Assembly: GCA_000702025.1 (NCBI GenBank)
Contig: KL370851.1
Span: forward strand, 1 to 64,000
Direction: 5' to 3'
DNA: 64,000 bases
From: Blautia schinkii DSM 10518
GTDB lineage: Bacteria > Bacillota > Clostridia > Lachnospirales > Lachnospiraceae
In this document: in pieces, positions 51,766 through 62,043 of the stretch
Numbering within the stretch: position 1 is the first letter of the stretch
How the letters are laid out: every line of letters begins with the position of its first letter
Notes under the pieces: generated by a model
What the model was told of the DNA's origin: nothing
Database searches by the model: none
The model's input: only the letters and a program-made list of their open reading frames with translations
Program-made: the position numbers and the translations under genes

Positions 51766-51826
51766 CATTTGTGGCTGTATAATGAGGCATCAGATGGACT
51801 GAAAGGAAAAGTTTTAATGGGATCCA
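51704..51826 (+). repeat. first copy of a direct repeat flanking the TupA remnant
   Basis: The end of the acetyltransferase gene plus the following leader (CGATTACCAGAATGTAAAGT, CTGAAAGGAAAAG) recurs in altered form at about 52845-52979 before the flippase gene. The two copies bracket the TupA-like remnant. Confidence 0.75.
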
Positions 51827-51842
51827 TGCGAGGAGTCTTGTT

Positions 51843-52762
51843 ATGAAAGTTTTTAAATATATAAAGAGATTTTTGCTTGATTTAAATATTCTAATGGGAT
51901 ATTTAACCAAGCTTGGATTCTATAATCATATGAGTGATGAGGAATATCTGAAGAAGTATAAAGTTTCGCTTGGAAGAGAATTAAATCTTGAAAATCCATA
52001 AACCTTTAATGAAAAGCTGCAATAGCTTAAGCTTCATGATCGTAGGCCGGAATATACCGTGATGGTAGATAAATATAAGGTACGTGATTACATTGTAGAT
52101 AAACTTGGAACAGAGTATTTGATACCTTCCATAAATATAGCGGAGGGGGGATATGGGACAACCCGGATGATTTAGATTTTGATGCATTGCCGAATCAATT
52201 TGTACTGAAATGTAATCATAATTCCGGTACTGGAATGTATATATGTAAGGACAAATCGAAGCTTGATATAAAGAGAGTCAAAGCAGAATTCCGTAAGGGG
52301 CTGAAGGAAAATTAATATTTGTCTGGGCGTGAATGGCCTTATAAAAATGTGCCGCGGAAAATTATCGCCGAGAAGTATATGAAAAATAGTTCCACTTCAG
52401 AGCTTCGTGATTATAAATTTTTCTGTTTTGGCGGAGTAGTGAAATGCCTCTATGTTTCAGATTCTATTCATCATAAGATGCAGTTTTATGATGCCGAGTT
52501 CAATCCTTTAAATATTGAACGATATGATTATACAAAATTTGAGACCTTGCCAAAGAAGCCTTTGAATTTTGATAAGATGAAGGTGTTGGTGGAGTAACTC
52601 TCCGATAGCATTCCGCATCTGAGAGTGGATTTATATGAAAACGATGGAAAGATATATTTCGGAGAGCTGACATTCTATACTAACGTTGGGTTTGTACCAT
52701 TTAAGGATTGTGGATGGGATAAAAAATGGGGATCTTGGATAAAGCTGCCAATCGAGGAATAG
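51843..52762 (+). pseudogene. decayed TupA-like ATP-grasp gene
   Basis: Reads MKVFKYIKRFLLDLNILMGY, then LENP-stop-TFNEKLQ-stop-LKLHDRRPEYTVMVDK; a frame change occurs near a six-G run (52145-52150); then WDNPDDLDFDALPNQFVLKC, a TAA after KGLKEN, YLSGREWPYKNVPRKIIAEK, another TAA after KVLVE, and LSDSIPHLRVDLYENDGKIY to the end. So four stops and one frameshift interrupt one ATP-grasp gene of about 305 codons. Similar to the broken gene at 18605. Confidence 0.9.
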
Positions 52763-52844
52763 TATTTCGGATGTAGATAAAGATGTTTAACATTATGCAA
52801 ATCAAATTACGAATAAAAAACAAGGAAATTAAATGATGATAATT

Positions 52845-52979
52845 TGCACAGTAATTTACATGCAAATTTGGACTTGACTAAAATTATGTGCAAACGATTA
52901 CCAGGATGTAAAGTCGTAGTTTTATTGACTACATAATGGGTATCAAGTGAACTGAAAGGAAAAGTATTAAATGGAATCC
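52845..52979 (+). repeat. second copy of the direct repeat flanking the TupA remnant
   Basis: Contains CGATTACCAGGATGTAAAGT and CTGAAAGGAAAAG, matching 51741-51760 and 51799-51811; it supplies the ribosome site of the flippase gene. Confidence 0.75.
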
Positions 52980-54503
52980 AGACTTAGTAATTCAAAGCGA
53001 AATTTATATAGCGGATTAATTAAACAAATGATCAGTATTCTGCTCCCGTTCCTGAATAGAACGGCCGTTCTGTATTTAATGGGAGATTTGTACTGCGGTT
53101 TAGGAAGCCTCTTTTCTTCTATTTTGCAAGTATTAAGTTTGGCTGAGTTGGGCTTTTCAGCGGCCGTGATTTACATATTGTATAAGCCAATTGCAGAAGA
53201 AGACTGGGATGAAGTCTCAGCGATTATGCATTATTTAAAAAAGACGTATAGAAATGTAGGATTGATTGTAGTGGCAATTGGCTTGATTATTTTGCCATTT
53301 CTGAAACAGTTAATTACCGGAGATGTTCCTAGTGACATTAATATATATATATTATACTTAATCTATTTAGTAAACTCTGTTATATCATATTTTTGTTTTG
53401 CATATAAAAATGCGTTACTTACAGCTATGCAGCGTAATGATATTGTAACGGGCTATTATTCTATAACAACTATCTTTTCCGGCATAGCGCAGTTAGTTGT
53501 ATTACTGATGCTGAGAAATTATTATCTATATATATGCATACTTCCGATTGTTACAGTAATGAATAATCTGCTATGTAACAGAGCAACTAAGAGATTATTC
53601 CCGCATATCAATTATGATAATACCAATATGCAGTTAGAAACTAAGAAAGAACTAACTAAGCAGATTAAGGGAATAATTTTTTTAAAAGTAGGTGATGTCG
53701 CCAGGAATTCCTTTGACAACATAATTCTCTCATCCTTGCTTGGATTGACAGTAGTGACTGCATATAACAACTATTATTATATTTTCTGGGCTGTTTATGG
53801 TGTGAGTTTGGTCATTGTTCAGGCGATACAGGCCAGTGTTGGAAATAGTATAGTTACTGAAACAGTAGAAAAAAATTTTATAGATCTAAGAAAATTTACA
53901 TTCGTTTATACATGGTTTACAGGGTGGTGTACAGTTTGTATGGTTATCTTGTTTCAACCGTTTATGAATTTATGGGTAAGAGGAAATAAGCAACTTATTT
54001 TCACAAACTTCAACATGGTTCTTTTTTGCGTCTACTTTTATGCTTTAACAATGAATAATACAAGAAATATGTATTTGAATGGTCGTGGACTTTATTGGGA
54101 ATGCAGATTATGGTATCTAGTTGAAGCATTGGCTAATTTGATTTTAAACGTGATTTTAGGAAAATTGTTTGGGATTTCCGGCATTATTATTGCAACAATA
54201 ATAACCATACTTTTATTTAACTTTTTTATGAGAAATGAGATTTTGTTTACACAGTATTTTAAAGTTAAAGACTTTAAGAAAGGGTTTTACAAGGATCATC
54301 AAATATATGTGTGTGTTACCGCAATTGCTTGTATATTGACAAATATGATTTGCAAATTCTACGTGTTTAATGATGTAGTAACATTTTTATGTAAGGGATT
54401 GATTTGCTTAATAGTGCCAAATGTGGTTTTTTGGTTGTTCTATCATCATTTAAGTTTTTATAAAGAATCAAAGACTTTATTGAAGGAATTTATTCATAGA
54501 TAA
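52971..54503 (+). CDS. wzx: repeat-unit flippase Wzx of cluster B
   Basis: 510 residues, about fourteen membrane helices. The start MESRLSNSKRNLYSGLIKQM with a GAAAGGAAA site, then FLNRTAVLYLMGDLYCGLGS and AELGFSAAVIYILYKPIAEE, is characteristic of a large clade of Gram-positive capsule flippases (MOP superfamily). It moves the lipid-linked repeat unit outward for the Wzy at 48566. Unlike the cluster A flippase it has a long cytoplasmic loop before helix 7. Confidence 0.88.
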   Translation: MESRLSNSKRNLYSGLIKQMISILLPFLNRTAVLYLMGDLYCGLGSLFSSILQVLSLAELGFSAAVIYILYKPIAEEDWDEVSAIMHYLKKTYRNVGLIVVAIGLIILPFLKQLITGDVPSDINIYILYLIYLVNSVISYFCFAYKNALLTAMQRNDIVTGYYSITTIFSGIAQLVVLLMLRNYYLYICILPIVTVMNNLLCNRATKRLFPHINYDNTNMQLETKKELTKQIKGIIFLKVGDVARNSFDNIILSSLLGLTVVTAYNNYYYIFWAVYGVSLVIVQAIQASVGNSIVTETVEKNFIDLRKFTFVYTWFTGWCTVCMVILFQPFMNLWVRGNKQLIFTNFNMVLFCVYFYALTMNNTRNMYLNGRGLYWECRLWYLVEALANLILNVILGKLFGISGIIIATIITILLFNFFMRNEILFTQYFKVKDFKKGFYKDHQIYVCVTAIACILTNMICKFYVFNDVVTFLCKGLICLIVPNVVFWLFYHHLSFYKESKTLLKEFIHR

Positions 54504-54582
54504 TGCAATGGATACTATACCAAGTAGCTATTTTGGGAGAAATTTGTCAAGTACTTTTGGTGAAAAAATGGAGGTATAGAAA

Positions 54583-56104
54583 GTGAAAAAGCCTAATATC
54601 AATTTAAGGAAAAAAGTGATTTTAGTAACAGGGGCAGCTGGTTTTATTGGTTCTAATCTGGTGCTTGAGTTACTTCGAACACAAGAATCAATTCGTATTA
54701 TTGGTATTGATAATATGAATGATTGAAGAATATAAACCATCTGTGGTTGTAAATCTGGCTGCTAAGGCAGGTGTTCGTTACTCTATTAGTAATCCTGATG
54801 TGTACATTGAGAGTAATCTGATGGGATTTTACAATATTCTGGAAGCCTGCCGTCACTCATATGATAATGGACAGAGAGGTGTGGAACATCTGGTGTATGC
54901 GTCTAGTTCCTCCGTTTAAGGAACAAATAAAAAGATTGCATATTCCACAGAGGACAAGGTAGACAATCCGGTATCCTTGTATACTGCAACAAAGAAATCA
55001 AATGAGCTGATGGCACATGCTTACAGCAAATTGTATAACAACCCGTCAACTGGTCTTCGTTTCTTTACTGTATATGGACCGGCAGGGTGTCCAGACATCG
55101 CATATTTTGGATTTACAAATAAGCTTCGTGCCGGAGATACCATTCAGATTTTTAACTATGGCAACTGTAAACGTGATTTTACCTATGTGGATGACATTGT
55201 AGAAGGGGTAAAACGTATAATGCAGGCTGCTCCAGAAAAAAAGAATGGAGAAGAGGGTCTGCCAATTCCACCTTATGCAGTTTACAATATTGGAAATAAT
55301 CAACTGGAAAACCTGCTTGATTTTATGGATATTTTGCAACAGGAATTGATTCGGGCAGAAGTATTACCTGTAGATTATGATTTCGAGGCACACAAAAAGC
55401 TGGTACCAATGCAGCCAGGATATGTTGGTTTGTCCATTGAGACATTATTATCACAGCACTATGAAGTAATGGCTGTTGATATTATCCCGGAAAAAGTAGA
55501 AAAAATTAATAAGAGAATCAGTCTGATTCAGGATGAGTATATTGAGAAGTATCTGGCAGAAAAAGAATTAAATCTGACAGCTACATTGGATGCAAAAGCG
55601 GCATATAGGGATGCTGATTTAGTTGTTATTGCAGCGCTGACAAATTATGATAGTAAGAAGAATTTCTTTGGTACATCCGCAGTAGAAGCAGTGATCCAGT
55701 TGGTAATCAAATATAATCCGGATGCGGTTATGGTTATCAAGTCTACGACTCCAGTTGGTTTTACTGCTTCTGTTCGTGAAAAGTATCATTGAGGTAATAT
55801 CATTTTCAGCCCGGAATTTCTAAGGGAATCAAAGGCAGTTTATGATAATTTATATCCATCCAGAATCATTGTAGGAACTGATGTGCAGAATGCAAGACTT
55901 GTGAAAGCCGCCAATACTTTTGCTGGATTATTACAGGAAGGTGCAATCAAAGAAAACATTGATACCTTGATTATGGGATTTACTGAGGCAGTTAAACTTT
56001 TTACGAATACATATCTGGCATTGAGGGTATCTTATTTTAATGAACTTGACACTTATGCTGAGATGAAGGGACTGAATACACAACAGATTATTAACGGAGT
56101 ATAA
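54583..56104 (+). pseudogene. remnant of UDP-glucuronate 4-epimerase fused to UDP-glucose dehydrogenase
   Basis: From a GTG at 54583 (GGAGG upstream): VILVTGAAGFIGSNLVLELL, then a deletion, then KPSVVVNLAAKAGVRYSISN, a stop after YASSSSV (54917-54919), SLYTATKKSNELMAHAYSKL, and the epimerase tail up to KKLVPMQPG near 55420. Without a break it passes into UDP-glucose dehydrogenase sequence (YVGLSIETLLSQHYEVMAVD, VIKSTTPVGF), stop at 55790-55792, IIFSPEFLRESKAVYDNLYP, and ends at 56104 with several segments missing. Both enzymes would make UDP-GlcA/GalA for the capsule; neither can work. Confidence 0.9.
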
Positions 56105-56255
56105 CACAAGACAACAAAAATGATAATCAGATTTCGAAATCTATCAAAATATTTTTGAGATTACATTATAGTATCTAAAGATTATCAGCACATAAACTGG
56201 TTGAGCACATAACGTCTGTTATGTACTTAAGAACATAACAGACGCAACTGGCTGT

Positions 56256-56968
56256 TTGCAAAAAAGTATCCGCGAGGCACAGGTCAGTGCGACAGTATAC
56301 AGCATTGCAGAAACTACGCTCCTGAACGGACTGAAGCCACACAACTCTCTCTCTTATGTGCTGGAAAAGATGAAAAATCTCGGTGTGTTTCCGGCAAACG
56401 AGGAAATGATGGAGCTTCTCCCATGGTCCACCAGTCTGCTTGATGACTGCCGCAGCAAACTTAAAAAGTAAGAAACAGATGATTACCTACTTACAAATGA
56501 AGTGAAGTATGACGATACGGTAAAAGTCCTTGCTTTTCTCCTCAGTAATGAATGCGGTGTTTTCTACGGAAAGGTCCGGAAGCTGCTCTGCGAACTGACG
56601 GAAGGGGAAGTGGAAATCTCAGACGGTATGATAAGATACTTGACAAAGCCCAGGAGGAATATGAATATGAGCCGCCTAGTGCTTATTACCCAGAGGGCTA
56701 TAACCTGTCCCTGAAGCTGAGGAAATATAAAGAGAACGAGATGCTGTTCCTCCACGATAAAAGAGTCCCCGCAAACAATTCCCTTTGTGAAATGCTGGCC
56801 CGCGTATTTAAAAGGAAGCAGAAACAGGTCATGGTGTTTCGGAGCCAGGAAAATCCGAACTACGTTTGTGATGGATTGAGCGTAGTGCATTTGCTGCGTG
56901 CAAAAGAAGGAAGTACTTATCAGAAAATCGCGGATATCTTCCGAAGAAAAAAACACCGCAGAATGTAA
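56256..56968 (+). mobile_element. IS66-type transposase remnants
   Basis: Two scraps in unnatural order. First an IS66 C-terminal piece (VYSIAETTLLNGLKPHNSLS, LLPWSTSLLDDCRSK, to 56471). Then an N-terminal/middle piece (DTVKVLAFLLSNECGVFYGK) that shifts frame near 56640 and continues NLSLKLRKYKENEMLFLHDK, VPANNSLCEMLARVFKRKQK to 56968. They mark an old insertion at the end of the capsule region. No terminal repeats recognised. Confidence 0.75.
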
Positions 56969-56989
56969 AAGTCGTTACCATGACATAAC

Positions 56990-57013
56990 AAAGTCGTGAT
57001 ACCGGCTTTTATT
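56990..57013 (+). terminator. weak terminator after the IS66 remnant
   Basis: AAAGTCG (56990-56996) pairs with CGGCTTT (57003-57009), one wobble, followed by TATTTT. The rest of 57014-57281 shows no gene; it must hold the promoter of the defence-like operon, which I cannot place. Confidence 0.45.
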
Positions 57014-57281
57014 TTAGGTGTCTATTGGCGTGGGTGTGAAAAGTAACCTTTTGACACCTCAATCAAATTTACTTGTTCAAACTGTAGAGAAAAGTTGCAT
57101 AAAGTGCTACAATGAAAATACTAAAAAGGCGAGATGAAACACATATGAAAGAGCCAGAAAAGTTGTGATTCTCCGAAAGTTTTATAAAAATACAGATGTA
57201 GGTATTCGAATGCAGTAGATATTATAGCAAATGTCTGGAAGTATTTTTGTACGATGAGAATGTCGAGAGGTGAGAACACAT

Positions 57282-58238
57282 ATGTTAACCTACGGAAATC
57301 TGAGCATCTCCCTAATAAGATCTGGTAAAGGTGATTGTATTCATCTTCGGTTCATGGGAAGTAGTGGATATCCTCATAATGTGATTATTGATACTGGATC
57401 AACTTCCACAGCTGGTGAATTCAGAAAGCTTTACAATGATGTTATATTTGCAGGTGAAGTTATTGATACGCTCTTTATTTCACATTATGATGATGACCAT
57501 ATCGGGGGAATATTAAAACTGGTGGAGTCAGGTATATTTCCGCAAATAAAGAGTGTATACTTTAATGCGTATTCGGGAGGAATAGAACCTGTAGCAGAGT
57601 TGACTGCTATGCAGGGGCAAAGGCTGTTTCATTCAAATTTATATGACGTAGTGAATTCCTCTGTGACGAAAGGGGATGTGATTTGTTTAGACGGGGCGGT
57701 CATCTCCGTTATAGGACCCAGTCAGGATAGTTTGACGCAAGCTATGAGCCAGATGAAGAAAGCTGATGCTTCATTTATACCATTGGCAGCAATATCAGAT
57801 TGGAAGAGGAGTTTTGACGAACTTAGAAAGGAGGAGTATCCTGCACCGGATATATCGATTTCCAACAAATCAAGCATTGTATTTATACTTACATATGAGG
57901 AAAGGAATTTTTTGTTCTGTGGTGATGCACCCGCGAGTGAAATTGCCGAGGGGTTAAGAGATATTGATATGCATAAATTTGATCTTGTGAAACTGCCGCA
58001 CCATGGGAGTTGTCGAAATATTTCGAAAGAACTGTTGGAACTCATAGAGGCAGATAGTTTTATGATTTGTGCTGATGGTAAATCCCATCCAGACAAACAT
58101 GCGATTGCAAAACTGCTGGATTTTTATGGAACTGTCTTAATATATAGCAATTATTCATGGTGGATGAACGGCTTTTTACAGCATGAAGACATTAAATACA
58201 TTGAGAATAGAAAATTGGTTTTTAAATGTATTATATGA
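57282..58238 (+). CDS. metallo-beta-lactamase fold hydrolase (ComEC/Rec2-like)
   Basis: 318 residues from ATG 57282 (GAGAGG upstream; GTG 57270 is an alternative). VIIDTGSTS, then the metal motif SHYDDDHIGG (His68, Asp70, Asp72, His73; the usual second His is Asp, as in many ComEC-like proteins), FLFCGDAPASE and KLPHHGSCRN. No signal peptide or membrane helix, so cytoplasmic. This MBL group acts as nuclease or phosphodiesterase in competence and conflict systems. It is followed after 37 bases by the trypsin-PIN gene, so they form one operon. The substrate is not known. Confidence 0.85.
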   Translation: MLTYGNLSISLIRSGKGDCIHLRFMGSSGYPHNVIIDTGSTSTAGEFRKLYNDVIFAGEVIDTLFISHYDDDHIGGILKLVESGIFPQIKSVYFNAYSGGIEPVAELTAMQGQRLFHSNLYDVVNSSVTKGDVICLDGAVISVIGPSQDSLTQAMSQMKKADASFIPLAAISDWKRSFDELRKEEYPAPDISISNKSSIVFILTYEERNFLFCGDAPASEIAEGLRDIDMHKFDLVKLPHHGSCRNISKELLELIEADSFMICADGKSHPDKHAIAKLLDFYGTVLIYSNYSWWMNGFLQHEDIKYIENRKLVFKCII

Positions 58239-58275
58239 TTTATTTATCATATAAGTATAATTGAGGAATTTACAA

Positions 58276-61200
58276 ATGGAAAAGTATGAAGGATATTCGG
58301 TATTGATTACAGATACAAAGAGCAGAAGAGGCACAGGAACTCTTTTTTATATGGAAGGTGACAAACATTTTTATGTTTTTACCTGCGCTCATGTTATATA
58401 TGGTGCTAAGTCTGTACAGATTGAGATGCTTGTTGATGTAAGTGGGAGAGATCCGGAGAAATTTGTAGTGCAAGTGGCATCAAATCATTTTTATTATTCG
58501 CCTATTGATGAGGTGACTGTTATTAGTGAATGGCAGAGTAAACATACTTGTGATATTGCAGTGATAGAATGTGAAAAGGGAGATATTCCGCTTGCATCTT
58601 CCCAATATTTCGTTTATCCGATGACAAAGCGGGAGGAAATTATTTCTGTAGGATATCCTTATTCAGAGGGAAACAGTTCTTTATATTATCAACAAACGGA
58701 ACTTTTGGCTGGGGTAGAAAAAGTTCTTGAAAAAGAGAATTATTTTGTTATACGTGTAAATAGCAGTTTCCTTAATACATCTGATAGAGAGAGTGAACTG
58801 AGGGGATTCTCTGGTTCCCCAGTTTGGGATAAAAATGAAGCTGATAAAGGGATGTATCTTTTTGGTGGACTAATTGCTTTTGGTGAAGGAAGCAATATTC
58901 CCAGGTCGCAGTTAAACGTGATGAAAGCCAGAGCAATACAATCTCTTATGCGTGATGTGTTTGACATCTATATAGAATCTTGTATTCCCGGAGTTCCGAA
59001 AGAGGATATTGCTCCCGGATATATATCGACAGCCGATGATACAAGGGATCAAAAGGCGGTTCGCGATAGCTGGATGGAAAATGAGAAAAACAGGGCAAGA
59101 ACCTATGTGGATAATTTGAAGTTACAGAAGTGCATAGAGGTCTGCAGAGAAACGATTTCCAATTCGGAGTTCGAAAAGTGTACTATCGAGCAGAAATATA
59201 ATATCTATGCGGTACTACTTATGGCCTATAGGCTCGCCAGAGATTATGAGAGCTATGATTGTGTTTCGGATGAAATGCACAGTGCCGGAATTCGTGATTC
59301 AAGAGAAAATCTTTACAATGCAGTAAGATATTTTGAGGACTCAGATTATGATAAGGCAGAAGTGTTTATTCAGATGGCAATTCAGGCAGAGCCAGACGGA
59401 AACGTAGAACACGTGGTGAAACTTGCAATCGAAGTTTGTAGAGACGTATCAGCAGAAGTGTCTCTGTTATCCCCAGTTATTGGAAGAAATGACCAGCTTC
59501 TAATCGAGCCTAAGTCACCATCGGAGGAAGAAAGCATTTATCAGATGTTGGGATTTATTTTTGCCCATAGATTTAGAAATATGGCAAGAGCTATCCGTTG
59601 TTTGAACCGAGCATACCGAATAAGTGGGAATTTTATTATCTTGGAGACATTAGCAACAGTTTATTATTTTAATTCTATAAGAAATGCTTACATTGAAGAG
59701 GGAAGCGATCGGATTAATCCATTAAAAATAGATCAAAGTGAAATCGAAAAAGCGAGGGATGCATATTTGAGACTCATGGACACAGCAGACGATTTGTATT
59801 TTAGGGGAATGATAAGCAGAACCGGTATTCAGATGTACAAGTGCTTTTACTTTATGCATGATAATTTTAGAATTTATAGACATTATAAGGATTTAATTAA
59901 ATATTACAGGTTTCATAATCAGGAAGAGAAAAGAGATATTCAGAGATGTTATCTTGAAGTTGCAGTCTTAAAGGAACCAGTAGATTTGTGTGCATTTGAT
60001 GCGCTGACAGAGAGGGATCGTGAATTTATAAGTTTGTCTACATTGGTTCATAGTGTATTGAAATTGTTTGGTCAGGGAATCTCAGCTCCAGTAAGTATTA
60101 CGGAAAAGGAACTGCATGATGTTCTGAAGGAGGCTGAAAAAAAACTTGCGAATCTGGTTGGAAGTCAAGCTCAAAACCAGCTATATGAAGGTATTCGGAT
60201 TGCACTGATTAATTTGTATGGAAATGGAGTTCTCCGGTTCCAATGGGATGCCCTGCCTCAGATAAGAATGCATTTTTCTTATATTAAAAATGAACTCGCT
60301 GCAGAGTCTATAGGGCTGTATGTCGATGAATTGGAAAGGAAAGATTTTACTGTTTCAGAGAAAAAGTATAAGCAGTTTTTTGATAAATACCAAGATGTGA
60401 TTTCCTTTAATGAGTGGTGTCATTTTTATACAAGGAATGGGCGAGATGATATTGTAAAGGAATTGTATGATAGTGTATTTAAAGAAAGAAATTTCCTTAT
60501 TAAAGATCAGCAAGAATATTTCTATCGGGAATATATTATGTTTTATATGATTCATAGGTACAATCTGATAGTTCCAATCAGGTGTTTTGTAGAACATAGG
60601 AACGAGATAAAAGATATTTTTTTGCAGATGTTTTTTGAAACTGAGTTGAATTTTTCTACAACTACATTTAATAGTCCTGATATTATGATTGATACAGTTC
60701 ATGAGTTGTTTGATGAAGGTATTATAGATGAAAAGGAGTGTAGGGAAAAATGTTTGATTATAAATATGCTTAATTGTAGACTTGCTGAAGCAGAGGCATA
60801 TGTAGACCCATCACATGAAAGGCAGATACACTTGGCATCAAAGTATGAATTAACTTTTTTTGCATGGAAAGGGATTGGGGTTATACCAAATCCTCATTGG
60901 AAAGCAATGCAAAGTTATACATCGTGGAAACAATTCCATGCCAATAGAAGTGAAAAGTGCGTACAATCTGTCGTGGAGGTACTTTCTAAGTATAATTATT
61001 GTAGTAGAAAAACTATTGTTGTCGACCTTTGGGGGATTTATGCAATTATAAAATTGGGCTTCCTGAAGATTTTCAATCATTTTGATAAAATTTATGTTAC
61101 TCATTATACGGTTTCGAGGGCTCTGTATGAGATAAGCAATGTAAACGATAAGGATATCCATATTATATTGTTTAATTTGAGAATGGCGCGAAATGTGGTT

Positions 61201-61410
61201 TTGCAGTCGCCAACTTTAGAAGAACAGTTACAGATTAGAAGTGAGAATAGAACGTACACGGAAGCGGATAGCACACTGTTACTTGCGGAGACTTTAGATT
61301 GCCCCGCCTTAGTTGGAGATTTCTGTTCACATATCGAACAAAGATTTTGTGAACGTGTTATCAGGCTCGAACAGTTGGAAGAGTTATACAAATATTTGGA
61401 AGGCGTATAA
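58276..61410 (+). CDS. trypsin-like protease, helical repeat and PIN-like domain fusion
   Basis: 1044 residues from ATG 58276 (TGAGGAA upstream). Residues 1-230 form a trypsin-like domain with an intact triad: His39 (FTCAHV), Asp93 (TCDIAVIE) and Ser179 (RGFSGSPVW). No signal peptide, so it acts inside the cell. Residues about 260-880 are alpha-helical and TPR-like (LARDYESYDCVSDEMH, ARAIRCLNRAYRISGNFIIL). The C-terminal 140 residues look like a PIN nuclease: KTIVVDLWGIYAI, YVTHYTVSRALYEI, YTEADSTLLLAETLDC, LVGDFCSH. Co-operonic with the MBL protein. The plan (sensor repeats, protease switch, nuclease effector) resembles anti-phage conflict proteins; that role is inferred. Confidence 0.8.
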   Translation: MEKYEGYSVLITDTKSRRGTGTLFYMEGDKHFYVFTCAHVIYGAKSVQIEMLVDVSGRDPEKFVVQVASNHFYYSPIDEVTVISEWQSKHTCDIAVIECEKGDIPLASSQYFVYPMTKREEIISVGYPYSEGNSSLYYQQTELLAGVEKVLEKENYFVIRVNSSFLNTSDRESELRGFSGSPVWDKNEADKGMYLFGGLIAFGEGSNIPRSQLNVMKARAIQSLMRDVFDIYIESCIPGVPKEDIAPGYISTADDTRDQKAVRDSWMENEKNRARTYVDNLKLQKCIEVCRETISNSEFEKCTIEQKYNIYAVLLMAYRLARDYESYDCVSDEMHSAGIRDSRENLYNAVRYFEDSDYDKAEVFIQMAIQAEPDGNVEHVVKLAIEVCRDVSAEVSLLSPVIGRNDQLLIEPKSPSEEESIYQMLGFIFAHRFRNMARAIRCLNRAYRISGNFIILETLATVYYFNSIRNAYIEEGSDRINPLKIDQSEIEKARDAYLRLMDTADDLYFRGMISRTGIQMYKCFYFMHDNFRIYRHYKDLIKYYRFHNQEEKRDIQRCYLEVAVLKEPVDLCAFDALTERDREFISLSTLVHSVLKLFGQGISAPVSITEKELHDVLKEAEKKLANLVGSQAQNQLYEGIRIALINLYGNGVLRFQWDALPQIRMHFSYIKNELAAESIGLYVDELERKDFTVSEKKYKQFFDKYQDVISFNEWCHFYTRNGRDDIVKELYDSVFKERNFLIKDQQEYFYREYIMFYMIHRYNLIVPIRCFVEHRNEIKDIFLQMFFETELNFSTTTFNSPDIMIDTVHELFDEGIIDEKECREKCLIINMLNCRLAEAEAYVDPSHERQIHLASKYELTFFAWKGIGVIPNPHWKAMQSYTSWKQFHANRSEKCVQSVVEVLSKYNYCSRKTIVVDLWGIYAIIKLGFLKIFNHFDKIYVTHYTVSRALYEISNVNDKDIHIILFNLRMARNVVLQSPTLEEQLQIRSENRTYTEADSTLLLAETLDCPALVGDFCSHIEQRFCERVIRLEQLEELYKYLEGV

Positions 61411-62043
61411 TTCTTCATCTAAACAATAAATAGTTCCCGTTGTAATGTATGGTTTCTATTAAGTATTACACGAATAAGATTTTGTTGGATGGTATCAGCT
61501 AACATTCAATTAAAGAGTAGAAGCTATTGAAAGTAGAGAATGTGTAAAAATTTGATAACAAAGTTTGTCCATGAGAGACAATTTCATTGCTTTTATTTAA
61601 CCTGATTTATTCATGATAAATCAATCCACAGCGCTTAATGCGGCTTAGCTATAAGTTTTAACTAAATGGTATATTTCACTAATTAAGCGATATAAAAAGA
61701 ATCAAGCTTCTTTAAAATTTAGGAGTCGAATCCCCAGAAAACAAAAAGAGAAGTTCTTATATGGATATTTTAAACACTAAATCACTGGAAAGCATTAAAC
61801 AGATTAAAATAAATTTTGGCAGAGGTGATTGTCCTTCGATGTAGGGCTTCTCTTCATTAAAGAATTCGTCTGCATGTTTTCGAATCTATAAAGATGACGA
61901 AAATTTGTGGCAGATAATCTACTAGATTCTCAATCATATTTCGAAGATGATTGAGCCGATGAACTAACCTCAGATTCAGTTTTGACTGCAATCTTTAGTA
62001 ATAAATCGGTTGCTTCGCAGCCTGCTCAAGGGAGGTTATTTAA
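61411..62043 (+). other. 633-base space without a supported gene
   Basis: AT-rich. A short stretch near 61722-61740 resembles a tRNA T-loop but has no acceptor or anticodon arms. A 27-codon frame at 61761 (MDILNTKSLESIKQIKINFG) has weak support. The last 15 bases carry the strong ribosome site of the kinase gene. I see no other element. Confidence 0.5.

Noticed and set aside
61722..61740. tRNA 3' end (GAGTCGAATCCCC)
   Set aside because: T-loop-like only; no anticodon, D or acceptor arms can be built upstream and no CCA follows.
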